Shown here in pieces: positions 40,500 to 51,621 of a stretch of DNA of 64,000 nt. The stretch covers positions 4,712,001 through 4,776,000 of the forward strand of contig CM059621.1 of NCBI GenBank assembly GCA_030435675.1. Direction: 5' to 3'. The stretch comes from Steinernema hermaphroditum (taxonomy: Eukaryota; Nematoda; Chromadorea; Rhabditida; Steinernematidae). Made by a program: the position numbers and the translations under genes. Each line of letters starts with the position of its first letter. The first letter of the stretch is position 1. The notes below the pieces were generated by a model, which ran no database searches, was not told where the DNA came from, and worked only from the letters and a program-made list of their open reading frames with translations.

Positions 40500-40698
40500 T
40501 AATCTGAGACAACCGCGCTCGTGAACACAGTTTTCACAGCCAACTAGACGACGACGCAGATTAACGACAATCTGCTAGACGACAGCGCTTCGGACAGACG
40601 ACCATTCCTGTTCGAGCGACAACTTCAGGAATTTCGAAACACCGATTTTCGAAATTGCCTACAATCGGCAACAGACGACTCCCCTAGACAACTCCACA

Positions 40699-43600
40699 AT
40701 GGCTCCTGTAGCGCCGTACAAGGCCCAGATAACGAAGCATGAGAAGAAGTCAGAGGAATTCATCGCCAGGATGGAAGAGATCCTGCAAGACGACCTGTCC
40801 TTCCCGCGCGAAGACAGCGAACTAGACAACTACTTGACGGAGCAAGGCAGACGACTGAGCGATGCAGACGTAAGACGCCTTGAGACAGCTGCACAAGGGA
40901 TGAAAGACAAGCTCGCGAAGCTAGAAGCCGTCAGCGAACAAGCTGAAGACGAGAGCATCGAATCCTACACGGAAACGGCTCTAGACTTCATCATGCGAGT
41001 GGAAGAACTGGTCGCCGACGCGAAATGGCATATAGACCAAGTCAAGCAGCGCCGCGAGGAACTCGAGACGGGACGCCAGCAGTTGAACGCCACCATCCGC
41101 GTTAGTCCAACTCCAGAACGAGACGACCGCATCCGCGTTGAGCCACTCAAGATCCCGTCGTTCAGCGGAGAAGTTTTTGAGTGGTTTAACTTCGTCCAAG
41201 CGTTCGAGACACTCATCCACAACAAGCCGCTCGCGAACTGGGAGAAGTACGCGCACCTCATGAGAGCCGTCACAGGAGACGCAAAAATATTTCTGGCGAA
41301 ATACATCAACCCAGACAACTACGAAGAAGCCTTCGCACAGTTGAAAAGACGATACGGAGACACAGACATGCTGGCTCTGAAGCTCAACGACAAGCTAGAG
41401 CAGTTGAGGAAACCGACAGACAAGGTCGCAGACCAGAGACGATTCGTAGACGAGGTCGCGGCCATCGAGTGCCAGCTGAAAGGTCTGGGCATCGATGTGA
41501 ACAGCATCAACACAGCGCGTTCCATCATGAGAAAGCTGCCGGCAAGCACGTACGAAAAAGTGCTAGACAAGATCCCGAAAGGCCAGTTCGGAAACATCGC
41601 CGTAGTCATCGAGTTGACTAACGAAGTACTAGACAAAAGGGCATACGACGAACAAGCGAGAGGCGGAACTGAAGCATTTGAGCCTAAGACAACTTCACGT
41701 GGAAACAGACGAGATCAGCACAGAACCGATCACCACGAGACAAATCCACGCTCTTGCATTTACTGCAAGTCTCTCAACCATCGGACGCACGAATGCACTT
41801 TCGCCAGCACCCGCAAGGATCGTGGAGAGGTCCTGAAGCAAGAAAATCGCTGCTTCAACTGCACTGGGATAGGCCACACTTTCCGTGAATGCCACAGCAT
41901 GGGCTGTAAGCACTGTGGTCACAAGCACCACTCGACGATCTGCGACAAGAGCACACCGCTGCGACAGACAACTCCAGTCCGGAGCGAGACGACTCCAAGA
42001 AGCGTGAACTTCGAAAGGCTTGGCACCAACAAGCGAAGCACAACCATCGGAGCAAAAGTCACAGACGAGACCAGAGACAGCACCAACACATCGATTGGGC
42101 AGCTGCTGACAGCAACAGCGAAGATCCTCAACGAAGAGACGAAGCAGTGGGAGGACATCGTGATCATGCTCGACTCAGGAGCTCAAATGTCCGTGATCAC
42201 CACCGGCGCAGCGAGGAGGCTAGGCCTCAAGACAACATCCCAGCAGGAACTGTGTATCCAGACGATCGGTGGAAACAAGGCAAGAAAGAAACGATACAAC
42301 TTCGTGACGGCCGAACTTTGCGATAAAGACGCCAACCGCATCCTCATCGACATCATGGTGAATGGCAACACCATAATCGGTGAAATAGACACAGCCGTGC
42401 TAGACGACGTCGACAGAGCCGCACTGGCAGACAACGACATCACCCTCCAAGACAGATCGGAGACGAGGAAACAGGTTCCAGAACTTCTCTTGGGAGCCAA
42501 CTACTTCTTTGATGTGATCTCGAGCAGAGACACCGTTCACCTTCCATCGGGACTGAAAATGGTGAAGACTCGATTCGGAAACATCCTGGCTGGAAGAGCA
42601 TTGTCTGGAAACCAGAAGATACGCTCAGCATGCCACAAGGCAATCCCAGTCGACTTCAAACTGGGAAAGCTCCGGACTATGGAGCAAGGAGTAGACGAGT
42701 TCCACGGAACAGCTGCGACGGAACGAGACTCCACGAACGCCAAAGTCGTCGGAAACTCTGGAATGATAACGAAGCGGACCGGATACTGCGTTCGATTCTC
42801 AGACAAAGACGACGAAACCAAGGAGCAATCTCCCCCCATCTACAACATCGCTGCAGTCCGACTCAGAAGTTCTTTCAAGACATACGCCAGAGACGAGAAG
42901 GTCCTCAAAGAGTGCCAAAAGACAACAGACGATCAGCTGCAGAAGGGTGTAATCGAAGAAGCCGACCTCGACACAGACGAGCCATCAAACGAGACAACGA
43001 AGCTACGCAGCGTCCACGATGGGTCACATCACCACAAGGACAAGCCGTCACGCAACGAGACACTCAACACTGGGCAAGACGAGCAGCACAGAAACGAGAT
43101 CAAGCCGAACATGCTAAACATCCACAAGAAGACGAAGCAGACATTCGAAGAGATTCATATGAGTCTCAGAGAACATTCGCCTTGGAAGGGAGCCTTCTAC
43201 GAAAGACTCATCCAGTCGATCAAGCACAGCTACGCTAAAGCTGTAGGCAGACGAATTCTGAACTTAGACGACTTCACGACAGTAATGATCGAAATAGAGG
43301 GAACGCTGAACAGCCGACCTCTAGCCTACCAATCAACGGACATAGACGACTTCGAATCCATTCGTCCGATCGATTTTGTGCAGAGATCCGTGATGTTAAC
43401 ACCGAACATGGAGACGATCGCTTCGGACACAGACGAAGACGACTATCGACCAGCCCACGAGCGGAACAGATTCCAGTCACGGAATCAAGCATTTGACGCA
43501 CTACGAAAGTCCACCAACATTGTCGAGCAGTTCTGGAAGAAGTGGTCTGAGCTGTACTTGATCAACCTGCGCGACTACTACGCTCTTAGACAAGGAAAGA

Positions 43601-43839
43601 CAACGAATCGGGAACCCGAGCAAGGAGAGATCGTCCTACTGATAGAAGACGAGTTACCGAGGAATGCATGGATGCTGGGCCTGATAGAAGCAGTGATCCG
43701 AGGAAAAGACGACAGCGTAAGGGAAGTCAAGCTACGCCTCCCGTCCGGATCCATCGTCAATCGATCAGTCAACACGATCGCTCCAACAGAGATTCGAAGT
43801 GTAGACACCAACGCCGCTAGGACAGACGATCGCGATTAG
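40699..43839 (+). CDS. Gag-protease-integrase-tail polyprotein of BEL/Pao element
   Basis: 1046 aa with no internal stop. Residues about 150-330 are Pao-type gag (DUF1759-like: 'PLKIPSFSGEVFEWFNFVQA', 'LMRAVTGDAKIFLAKY'). Zinc knuckles lie near 353-420 (CIYCxxxxHxxxEC, CFNCxxIGHxxxEC, CKHCxxxHHxxIC). An aspartic protease follows near 491 (MLDSGAQMSVI) with 'LLLGANYFFDVI' near 597. Reverse transcriptase and the integrase core should follow, but instead there is a charged low-complexity joint (about 700-820). Then come the integrase end ('SPWKGAFYERLIQSIK', 'TLNSRPLAYQS') and a DUF5641-like tail ('EQGEIVLLIEDELPRNAWML'). The deletion kept the frame open. Codon use is GC-richer than the surrounding repeats. 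Confidence 0.9.
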   Translation: MAPVAPYKAQITKHEKKSEEFIARMEEILQDDLSFPREDSELDNYLTEQGRRLSDADVRRLETAAQGMKDKLAKLEAVSEQAEDESIESYTETALDFIMRVEELVADAKWHIDQVKQRREELETGRQQLNATIRVSPTPERDDRIRVEPLKIPSFSGEVFEWFNFVQAFETLIHNKPLANWEKYAHLMRAVTGDAKIFLAKYINPDNYEEAFAQLKRRYGDTDMLALKLNDKLEQLRKPTDKVADQRRFVDEVAAIECQLKGLGIDVNSINTARSIMRKLPASTYEKVLDKIPKGQFGNIAVVIELTNEVLDKRAYDEQARGGTEAFEPKTTSRGNRRDQHRTDHHETNPRSCIYCKSLNHRTHECTFASTRKDRGEVLKQENRCFNCTGIGHTFRECHSMGCKHCGHKHHSTICDKSTPLRQTTPVRSETTPRSVNFERLGTNKRSTTIGAKVTDETRDSTNTSIGQLLTATAKILNEETKQWEDIVIMLDSGAQMSVITTGAARRLGLKTTSQQELCIQTIGGNKARKKRYNFVTAELCDKDANRILIDIMVNGNTIIGEIDTAVLDDVDRAALADNDITLQDRSETRKQVPELLLGANYFFDVISSRDTVHLPSGLKMVKTRFGNILAGRALSGNQKIRSACHKAIPVDFKLGKLRTMEQGVDEFHGTAATERDSTNAKVVGNSGMITKRTGYCVRFSDKDDETKEQSPPIYNIAAVRLRSSFKTYARDEKVLKECQKTTDDQLQKGVIEEADLDTDEPSNETTKLRSVHDGSHHHKDKPSRNETLNTGQDEQHRNEIKPNMLNIHKKTKQTFEEIHMSLREHSPWKGAFYERLIQSIKHSYAKAVGRRILNLDDFTTVMIEIEGTLNSRPLAYQSTDIDDFESIRPIDFVQRSVMLTPNMETIASDTDEDDYRPAHERNRFQSRNQAFDALRKSTNIVEQFWKKWSELYLINLRDYYALRQGKTTNREPEQGEIVLLIEDELPRNAWMLGLIEAVIRGKDDSVREVKLRLPSGSIVNRSVNTIAPTEIRSVDTNAARTDDRD

Positions 43840-43891
43840 ACGAGAGGACAAGGCTGCACGAACTAAGACAGTTTCTGACTCTTGTCGTGCT

Positions 43892-43901
43892 GGGGTGGGA
43901 G
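43892..43901 (+). other. Polypurine tract
   Basis: GGGGTGGGAG ends exactly at the right LTR, the expected plus-strand primer position. Confidence 0.7.
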
Positions 43902-44206
43902 TATCGCCGAGAGCGATTCCAAACCGACCTGAAGGGGCGTTATGTACGAACATCTGACATATCTAGTTAGTCAAATGATTGGGTCCCGCCGCGATCCTTG
44001 CAGACGACCGTAGCGGGTGCACTGCGCGCCGCTGCGATTAAGCCGTTTAGGCTTTTGTTTCAACTTCTCATCCTTGTTATTTGTTATCGTGTTGTTAACG
44101 TGTTTGTTTATATAAAGTTTAATTACCCAAGTTTGAGGTGAATTATCCAAGTCCCGCGTGGCCGTTTGGTAGTGACAGAACCAGACGAGGCGAGCCCTCT
44201 ACTATA
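43902..44206 (+). repeat. 3' LTR of BEL/Pao element
   Basis: Matches the left LTR at 304 of 305 positions and is followed by the target duplicate GAAGC at 44207-44211. Confidence 0.95.
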
Positions 44207-44639
44207 GAAGCTGACGTAGTGCACCCTCACGATGCCGTCGAGCAGATCTGCGGAAATGTTTGTTTACCTTGGCATAAATGTCAAAAAGCTCGAAAAGTAA
44301 AGAAAATTCCAGAAACTTCACAGCTAAGCAACAGCTCACAGTACATAGGAAAAAGAACTCTTCATAGGTAGAACCCAAAATGACTGTCGTCCGTCGATAT
44401 CGTTTTGGACAAGTGAACTTAGACGTCAGTGACAAGTTGTGCACATTTATGTACAACTGTCCTATGAACGGCGCAAAAATCGTTAAAAACGACGTTGAAA
44501 AAGGTATCCGTAGTGACCGTCCATTCAATACCCTTCTGCCAAACATGAAATCTGATGACAATGACCATTGGTAAGCAAAAACGCAAAAATGAAGAAGCAT
44601 CCGAGGAGCCACATTTAACATTTAACGTTAAATGTGGCC

Positions 44640-44850
44640 GTATCATTGATTTACATCAAGCGGATCCCATTGTGTTCAACCATTGGTGCATTGTCGTTCT
44701 TCTCGCTTGGTTCTGCCACGCTTGCATCCTCAGCGTTTTCTTGATCTCGTCTCGCCATCTTTTTCTGGGTCGTCCGAGCGGTCTCGCAACGATTGGCCTC
44801 TACTCCGTCAGGCGTTTCGACCATTTTTCTCCATCATCGTTTGAGAGTGA
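44640..44850 (-). mobile_element. 3' end fragment of non-LTR retrotransposon
   Basis: On the minus strand this matches the last part of the LINE remnant at 54120-54530 (the region encoding 'RPLGRPRKRWRDEIKKTL'). The rest of the element is missing here. Confidence 0.65.
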
Positions 44851-45876
44851 AACAGGTATCTCTGGTAGTGACCGTCAATTGATTACCACTCCGCCAAACA
44901 TGAAATCTGATGGAAATGACCAGTGGTAATCAAAAACGCAAAAATGGAGAAACATCAAAACAGGTGCGACTTGTCGTTAATATGTAGTCCCGCTAGAAAA
45001 ATGGATTGAAGGGTTTGAATCTTTCACAAGACCTCTTTCTCCTTCTTTGGTTTTTGTCGTGGGACAGTGTCAGTAGCATTGTAACGGTGGAGTACAGCAG
45101 GTGAAGCGAGGAAACATTCATCAGAGCCTCTGTGCGCGAGCTTCGAAGTGACAGAGAAGCTTTATCCAGAAGTAGCGCGATGGTGTAGCTCAGCTCGCAA
45201 AGTGGAATCCCATCTTTGGGTCGCTGGCGGCGCAGACTTCAGAGTTGGAGCGATTCGCGGGCATTATTAGCCACCTGTACTTCAGCTAATCTAGTAGTTA
45301 AGCTAGTAGTTCACCAAGACAGTTTTATTTTTCTACAAAGAAGTAAACAATGAAGCTAATGTAGCCATTAGAGGGTGTATTGCGGGAGTTTCCTGTACAT
45401 AATGCCGGTCAAGTTACGTAATCCACCCTGTAATGGCACCACACTCTAGATTAGCTTCTTTGTTTACGGAAATGTTTGTTTATCTGCTCCGCGACGTAGA
45501 AATAAGCTCTCTGATAAATTCCAGGGATCTGAATTCAATATGTCTGGGAAAACATGTTCAAAAGCACCTGGAACACGCCCTTACGAACACGTTGTCCTTC
45601 GTAAGCAGACCAGAGGACTTAAGATTTGCAAAAAAGTGTCACAAGTGGTGTGTTCACGTACTTATCGCCTAATCCAATTAAGTGACTAATGTTTTCCCTA
45701 AACATTCTTCCTGTCCGCGTCATCTGCGACTTCTAGAAAATCAACAGCGTGAAACCAAATGTCACAATTAAAAGCAAAACTATAAGGGACTCTGTGTCCG
45801 GAAGCACTCCTGGAATCGACCTGAAAGCGCGTCTAGCGATCCGGAAAGAAGAATATGGTGTTGACCTTGAGAAGCG

Positions 45877-45884
45877 TATATAAG
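45877..45884 (+). promoter_or_regulatory. TATA box of tiny ORF copy 1
   Basis: TATATAAG lies 55 nt before the ATG at 45940. It is conserved at the same distance in the inverted copy at 53117-53124. Confidence 0.55.
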
Positions 45885-45939
45885 CAGAGAAAGGCTCCCT
45901 CTCTATTCATTCTGTCGGAGTGTGTTCTGTGACCTCGAA

Positions 45940-46050
45940 ATGTTTCATATCATCCTGAAACCCGATGAAGTGATTCTCTACCCGCACTTCAAATCGGATT
46001 CATCTCTTCGACGCAACCTTTCCCGACGCAGAGGACATAGGAACCTGTGA
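45940..46050 (+). CDS. Tiny conserved ORF, 36 aa (copy 1)
   Basis: Encodes MFHIILKPDEVILYPHFKSD followed by SSLRRNLSRRRGHRNL. Basic C-terminus, no signal peptide, no known domain. It has a TATA box 55 nt upstream and two relatives, at 52951-53061 (minus, nearly identical) and 52281-52412 (plus, diverged after residue 11). Conservation of the copy at 52951 may only reflect the inverted duplication. Shared 'MFHI(I/V)LKPDE' in the diverged copy hints at coding constraint. It could instead be the first exon of a longer lost gene or repeat-encoded. Confidence 0.4.
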   Translation: MFHIILKPDEVILYPHFKSDSSLRRNLSRRRGHRNL

Positions 46051-46160
46051 TGTCTTAATCACGCTTCTATGTATTTGGATATATAAAGGCGTTCCGTTGA
46101 TATGCCTTTTGCTCACTGTTTGATCAGTCGCTACAGGATAGATTGTTTTACGGATTGGAT

Positions 46161-47539
46161 AAAAGTTGGCCGTAGTTGTTGATCAATAAACGCTAGAAAC
46201 CTACTTGGATATAAGTTATTCGGAAATTGTGCAAGGGCAGTTTGGAGCTCCTGTTCATTGACGTTGTTCATCGCTCGACGTGTGTTCCAGAGGATTTGAA
46301 ATATGTTTGGCCGTCATAGATCAAGAGACGATCTGAAGAGGGCATGAGACGATATTTCGCAATGTCTATGCGACAAATTTCTTTTAGCTCCGAGCAGACG
46401 AGACGGTATACGAATCAAAAACTCGCCACTTCAACTTTTCAACCCAGCACATCATTTTCTAGGTTTGTCGATATATTGTCTAGGCTCAGTAACGACTAGA
46501 GTTATCCGGGTTCCCGAACCGGAACTTTCGGCTAACGGACTCGACGGCTATCTGTGACGGCGATCTAAATGCTTCACTTAATATAAATACACACGGGCAG
46601 TGTCCACAAGCACTTTAGATGTCTCGTAAATCGTAGAAAGAGCCATGTTTTCCATAATTCTGCGCAGTTTTTTTCATTATCTTTCTTCCTGTCTTCTTCG
46701 TTCGACACGTGCGTCCTAATCGAAAACGGAGTTGCTTCCATAAGTGCATGACATGAATAAACATATATTCTGAGGATGTGCCGACAGGAGCACCCAAACT
46801 ATTTTTAGACGCAAGACATCTGGGGCTGAGTTGGTGTTTGCAGCAAGCCGTGATTATGTAGTATATCCTCTTTGTGCATACACTGCTGGGACAAGAATAT
46901 AGGCCACCCCTCTCATTCGGCAGTTTGGAGGGTTAGCGGTAACTTTTGCAAATACTGAGTAACCCACGTGAAAAAGCGAGGAAAGAAAAAATCCCACAAC
47001 GAAAAAACTGTAAAAAATTTCAAAGGTAGAGCTGGACAAAAGTATAGGCCACCCTAGATGCTTTACATTTAATTCGTATTTAATTAGTAAGAAGCCCTGT
47101 TTTCACTATTATTCTCTGGTATTATGTGTATCAGTACTATTCTGTTGCAACGGGTCAAAGCGTGTGTCTTACAGAGGTCGAAAAGGACACAATTGCAGAG
47201 CTTCATTCTGGACACATGTTCACATGGAAACATGATTTTACATGACCACATCTTCCTCACCAACAGCTACAAAATCATACACATTACCGATTTCGGCGTC
47301 GCAGGTTACATAAGAATACAAACGCGATTATTTAAGTGCGTATGGGAATCACTTCCCCTTCAACCACTTTCCCTTCAACGTCACACCACGAGCATTCGAA
47401 CTTGCAACTATCACTTGGGGTGGTTCTCTTGTAAATCTCCTATTAAATGAACGCAAAATACATCTCAAGCAGCAAAATTTGTGAGTACACCGATTGAGTT
47501 CGAGTTCAACGAGTTCATCTTCTCGTATCGAAGGCTTAC
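46161..47539. other. Repeat debris without a clear gene
   Basis: Two direct copies of a 'tataggccaccc' motif, each preceded by 'acaa', lie at about 46887-46902 and 47036-47052; they look like transposon termini. At about 47155-47220 a short frame, 'LTEVEKDTIAELHSG', weakly resembles the N-terminal helix-turn-helix of Tc1-like transposases. No intact gene is seen. Confidence 0.4.
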
Positions 47540-48000
47540 ACCTTGCGAGACGTCATATATGCACAAAAAGGCACTAATCACACCGTAGTCGCTGATTTTC
47601 CTCTGGCTTCGGCTGGAGATGGCATCCGAGAAGAACGATCAGTGGTCCCATTAGTATGCGCGGGCGTTGAAGTGGCGAAGAGCTTGAATCAAGTCGCAGC
47701 GGACGGAGCGGGATTCAGCTGGCGGCGCAGACTTCGGAGATAAAGCGGCTCTTCGGCTTCTCTGGCGGCGCGGGTGGAGTCGGGCGGTTGTGACGGCTTC
47801 TTTGCAAGACGTTCGTACTACGACTCCCTGGTGTTCCAGGCCTTCTGGGAGCCGGGGCGATCATTACACCACCAATGACGGCCGAGAACGACCGCTCACT
47901 TAACAACTGTGGTCGTTACATTCATATCACATGGCGAAAAATTTGTTATTATACCTACGATATTGTGTGATCTTAAATGACGTCATAATCTCTCTAGCTT
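47540..48000. repeat. Repeat block paired with 55640-56130
   Basis: Inverted relative of 55640-56130, including 'caccgtagtcgctgattttc' at one end and 'aaatgacgtcataatctctc' at the other. The inner part is a copy of the dispersed repeat. 48000-48330 is a second, tandem-like copy of that inner part. Confidence 0.75.
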
Positions 48001-48257
48001 GGAATAGCGGTGGAGTAGAACCAACGGAGCGGAGAGTCATCTTCGGTGCGGCTGGCGGCGCGGACTTCGGAGTTGCAACGCTTCTTCGGCTTCTCTGGCG
48101 CGGGTGGAGTCGGGCGGTTGTGACGGCTTCTTGGCGAGACGGTGGAACTACGGCTTCCTGGTGTTCCAGGCCTTCTGGGAGCCGGGGCGATCATTGTGCC
48201 AACAACGACGGCCGAGAACGACCGCTCACTCAACTCATTCGGCTCAGACAGCCTCAG

Positions 48258-48290
48258 AGAGAGCGAGAGAGAGAGAGAGAGAGAGCGAGT
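48258..48290. repeat. GA microsatellite
   Basis: GAGAGCGAGAGAGAGAGAGA-type run at the end of a dispersed-repeat copy. Confidence 0.85.
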
Positions 48291-48773
48291 GGACGACCCG
48301 ACCGATCGCTGGGGACACAAATGAAAGACCGATTGAGAGTACTGATTTTATTGAATTTTATACTCGTAAACATTATAATAGTTATCAGAGTAAGTACGCA
48401 TTGGACATATATAGAGAAGGTATACTCCAATAATACCCCATCCCGTGGGAAAATTAAGAATGTAGAAAATAAAGAAGACAGCAGATGACAAACAGAAAAA
48501 AAGTTGGGTGAGTTTTAGGTAAGCTAACACTCTTGTACACTCTTAACTCTTGTATGCCTTAGGCTGTTTACACAAGGTAGAGACTTTGAGATAGGAATCA
48601 GAAAAAAATGCCGAAATCTACTAGACTTTCGAGTTGCTGGGTGAGTGCGATACGTATTCCGATAACGTGTTGTCTAATTTGGTGGACAAAAGATAAAAAC
48701 TCTCACATACGCACATACAAAGTATTGTAACGATCTCTATCGTTGCTACGTCTGATGCTACAAGAAGACGATC

Positions 48774-50025
48774 TTAAGCGGTAGCAGTCACACTAACTAT
48801 CACAGTAACTGACTTCTTGCGACAAAAGATCTCTAGAACGGCCTTCCTGTATGGCACGATGAGGAGGATTACTGCGCTAGAGTTCACCACAGAGTGTGCA
48901 CTCATTGAAAGCACCATTATCATAGCTCCATCTGCAAACATTGATTGTAATTCGCCTGCTAAATGAACAGAACATACATCTCAAACAGCCAAAATTGAAA
49001 ACCAGGTCGAGCGTGACAGCACACATCGGCGTAGCGAAGAGAATTAACGGTGTTGCTGTCTAACCTAACTACGCTATTTGAAAACTGAAATAGCCTTGTT
49101 ACCTGCACGATAAGTGATTTCACGAGTTGAATTTGCATAGCATAGGTAGCAGCCGACATGGATGGACGAAGAGCGCGGAGTTGTTTCATGATGCCGAGAA
49201 TGCACAGTACCATAAAGATCACTGCAAGAAGGATATGTGCAGACAGTGCAGCACCGACAACCATGATTCCTTTCTTTTGGGGTCCGAATACTAAAGAGTT
49301 ACCCAACATCTCCCCAAGCTCTGCGTTCTCCTGAAAATTGCATATAATCCTTGACAGAGATCAATGACCCACATCTAGCACCATCCTATTAAAGTCCTCT
49401 CTAGGATAAAGTGCATAAATGGCAGCAAAGAACTGCGCTCCTGGAAAAACTACAACCACCACAGCGACAACAAATCGGTAATATATTGTATCAGGCTGCC
49501 ACCCAAAGAGACGGAAGTTGTGGCTCAAAGATTGATACCGAAAGAAGAAAGCGATACAGAGACCAGTAAAAGATTCTGTGACGCAGACTATACAGAGAGC
49601 CTGAAACACACTGGACTAGGAGGGGACATTTTATTCACATACACAACTGACAGTCCCAGCAAAAGGCGAGATCGCCGAGGAGAGTCCAGTAAGATACACA
49701 GCAATAGTTCTTGTCGGTGTTGGAGCCGGGATTATAAACAGATCCATTATAATGTCGGTCAGAAATACCCATATCTGGACAAGGCATACAATTTAGTGCT
49801 AATCGAAATTATACTTACCGAAATTTTGAGCATAACGTATTTATATACTCCCAACTGAGTTGGTGACTTTTTAACAATGATAAACATCGTAAAGAGGTTT
49901 ATTGGCAGACAGAGAGCAACGCAAGCGAGTGTAACGTCGCGGAAGACGACTGACATAAGGTCGATCATCTTAAACTTCGAATTGTTTTGAAAGGAAATGT
50001 TAGACATTGAACACTTATATGCCAT
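48774..50025 (-). pseudogene. srh/sri-type chemoreceptor with in-frame TGA (copy 1)
   Basis: Same five-exon structure as the intact gene at 58891-60084. First exon 50025-49819 (MAYKCSMSNIS... 'PINLFTMFIIVKKSPTQLGV'), then 'IWVFLTDIIMDLFIIPAPTP', 'FTGLCIAFFFRYQSLSHNF', 'LRPSMSAATYAMQIQLVKSL' and last exon ending VSVTATA. A TGA at 49361-49363 falls where the paralogues read Phe or Leu. The donor after the fourth exon is GC (TTTTG|GC) where the paralogues have GT. Otherwise frames are kept, so inactivation is recent. It encodes a seven-helix sensory receptor if read through. Upstream DNA (50040-50160) matches the 5' flank of the intact copy. Confidence 0.75.
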
Positions 50026-50289
50026 AGTTGTAATTTATTCAATTATCGCTCCTGTTTCCTGAATAGAATAATAGTTTTTGCAGCTGAAATCGGTTTGTTT
50101 TGTCTTCTTTTTACGCACAGCAATCTTGATCATTGCTTTCGCCATGTTTTCATCGACTGAGATTAAATTGAACAATGAACAAGATTGACTTTCACGACTT
50201 TCACGACTTTATTTCGCGAATCAAAGGCATTTGCCTTGCGCGACACCGAAAATAGACAAACAGAGGATGTCTGAATAAGATTGACATGT

Positions 50290-50560
50290 CAGCAATAAGA
50301 CAAGAACACTTATTTTAGCTGCAAAAACTGTTATTCTATTCAGGCAATCAACAGTACCGCGGTGGCGAGCGGTCGGTCCCTCAGGCGCTCTCTGAGGGGA
50401 CTGATGGTGTTGTGGTAATTTATTCAATTATCGTTAATGTTGATTGCCTGGATAAAATAACGGTCGTTGCCGCTGAAATCGGTTTGCTTTGTCTTCCTGT
50501 TACTCACTTATCAATCTCATTTATTGCTTCCTCCACGTGTTTTCGTCACGAATGAAATTC
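50290..50560. repeat. Inverted copies of receptor 5' flank
   Basis: 50290-50340 matches the 5' flank of the intact receptor (58780-58815). 50415-50540 is a second copy in the other orientation, similar to 50030-50150. Short arms CAGGCAATCAACA and TGTTGATTGCCTG face each other at 50340 and 50438. The piece between contains the palindrome CCCTCAGGCGCTCTCTGAGGG-like core. Probably a small rearrangement or MITE. Confidence 0.55.
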
Positions 50561-50718
50561 AATTATGCGGTTACTACCAAAACTATGAAACTACCACAGA
50601 AGAGTGTGTGGAAAACAGTTGGAATACCACAATGGCCCCACCTATGTGCTACACCTTCCATGCAATTGATGTTCAATACATGCTCGCCATAACACGTCCC
50701 CAAGCAATAGGCATACGT

Positions 50719-51340
50719 ACAGGGTGTTCTATAAATTCTGCAACGCATCAAAATGAGCATATCTGGCCGAAAATTCAATGGGTTCGCGCGGCATATAAAA
50801 AAAATTGGCATATATAAACGAAATTTAATCATTCACGAAGTCCACAACGATTGTTTAAAATCGCCGATTTCAGCAAAAAAAGCTTCCAGGCGATTCTTTA
50901 AATTCTTCGTTGTGGCCACGAGCACTTTGTCGCCTATGCTCGCTCCAGAGATCGCTTCAGTCTGTCTAAACTAGTGTGCCGGATTCGCGAGACTTCACAT
51001 TTCAAGGTTCCACATATGTCATAGTCCAGCGGGTTCAGGTCGGGGATATTCTAGGGCAACATGTTCTTGCCCCACTAACTTGGGCAGATCTGATTCGCGA
51101 CCTCGATCGATAGTTTCGAACCATGCACCGGAATTCAACCTTGCCAGAGCACCCATGTGGCATTGTTTAAGCGTCCTTGAGCGAATCTTGCCACTTATGC
51201 CTCCAGATTCCGTTATTGATTGTTTTTTGAGACGGTTTCGAGTCCTTTTTGGATGAAAATCGAGGAGAACCTGTTTCACTGATAACTTTCTCGTTGTGCT
51301 GCTTTGGGAATGATTTGATCGAAAAGATCTGATCAACCGT
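50719..51340 (-). mobile_element. Decayed Tc1/mariner-like transposase
   Basis: On the minus strand, around 51050-51000, is the hallmark 'PDLNPLDYDI' that carries the third catalytic acid region of Tc1/mariner transposases. It is followed by 'SLDRLKRSLERA' and 'AATTKNLKNRLEAFFAEIG'-like text broken by stops and frameshifts. The N-terminal half up to 51340 is more decayed. It ends near an 'acagggtgttctataaattc' stretch at 50719 that may be the old terminus. Inactive. Confidence 0.75.
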
Positions 51341-51493
51341 GAATAGCAGTCGACGAATTCCTCTGCTCATGGCCACGACAAAGAATTTTAAGAAACACCT
51401 CGAAGCCTTTAGTTGCCGCCTGTGTTTGAAAGCCTTAATGCGACTTTTTCTTACATTCAGTAAGAGCGTTTCTCGCGACTTCCGTCAATAAAA

Positions 51494-51621
51494 CGTCTCG
51501 GATAAACATGTGGACTGGCTGTGTTTTTGATACACGTGCCGGAAACACTACAGCTCTTGACCCGAATGGATGCGGGCTGAGCCGGAAAACAGAGTGCGAC
51601 GACCCGGAAATGCAGAAATGG
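51494..51621 (+). repeat. 128 bp direct repeat, copy 1
   Basis: Nearly identical to 52072-52199 (one short difference, 'acc' versus 'atc t' near the end). Both copies can be read as 'MWTGCVFDTRAGNTTALDPN' then 'GCGLSRKTECDD'. Flanks are only loosely similar. No known domain. Confidence 0.8.

Larger units (their letters stand above)
40182..44206 (+). mobile_element. BEL/Pao LTR retrotransposon, internally deleted
   Basis: Complete at both ends. It has two 305 bp LTRs, the 5 bp target duplication GAAGC at 40177-40181 and 44207-44211, a tRNA-Gly-like primer site right after the left LTR, a purine tract right before the right LTR, and one 1046-codon frame. Gag, zinc knuckles, protease, and an integrase end with the BEL C-terminal domain are present. 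Reverse transcriptase and RNase H are absent, so it would need a helper element to move. LTR divergence of 1 in 305 indicates recent insertion. Confidence 0.93.
44212..46160. repeat. Left part of broken inverted repeat (44-46 kb)
   Basis: Blocks match 52.8-55.0 kb on the opposite strand. These are 44212-44640 with about 54540-55020, 44640-44840 with about 54350-54540 (LINE 3' end), 45415-45720 with about 53275-53660, and 45700-46160 with about 52840-53290. The blocks keep the same order but have indels between them. The remainder (44850-45415) has no recognised feature. Confidence 0.75.

Noticed and set aside
45170..45235. tRNA-like text 'gtgtagctcagctcgcaaagtgg'
   Set aside because: Resembles a D-arm by chance, but no anticodon or T arm with the TTCRA box follows.
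48258..48290. GA run as a possible regulatory GAGA element
   Set aside because: It lies at the edge of a repeat copy with no gene nearby; treated as a simple microsatellite.
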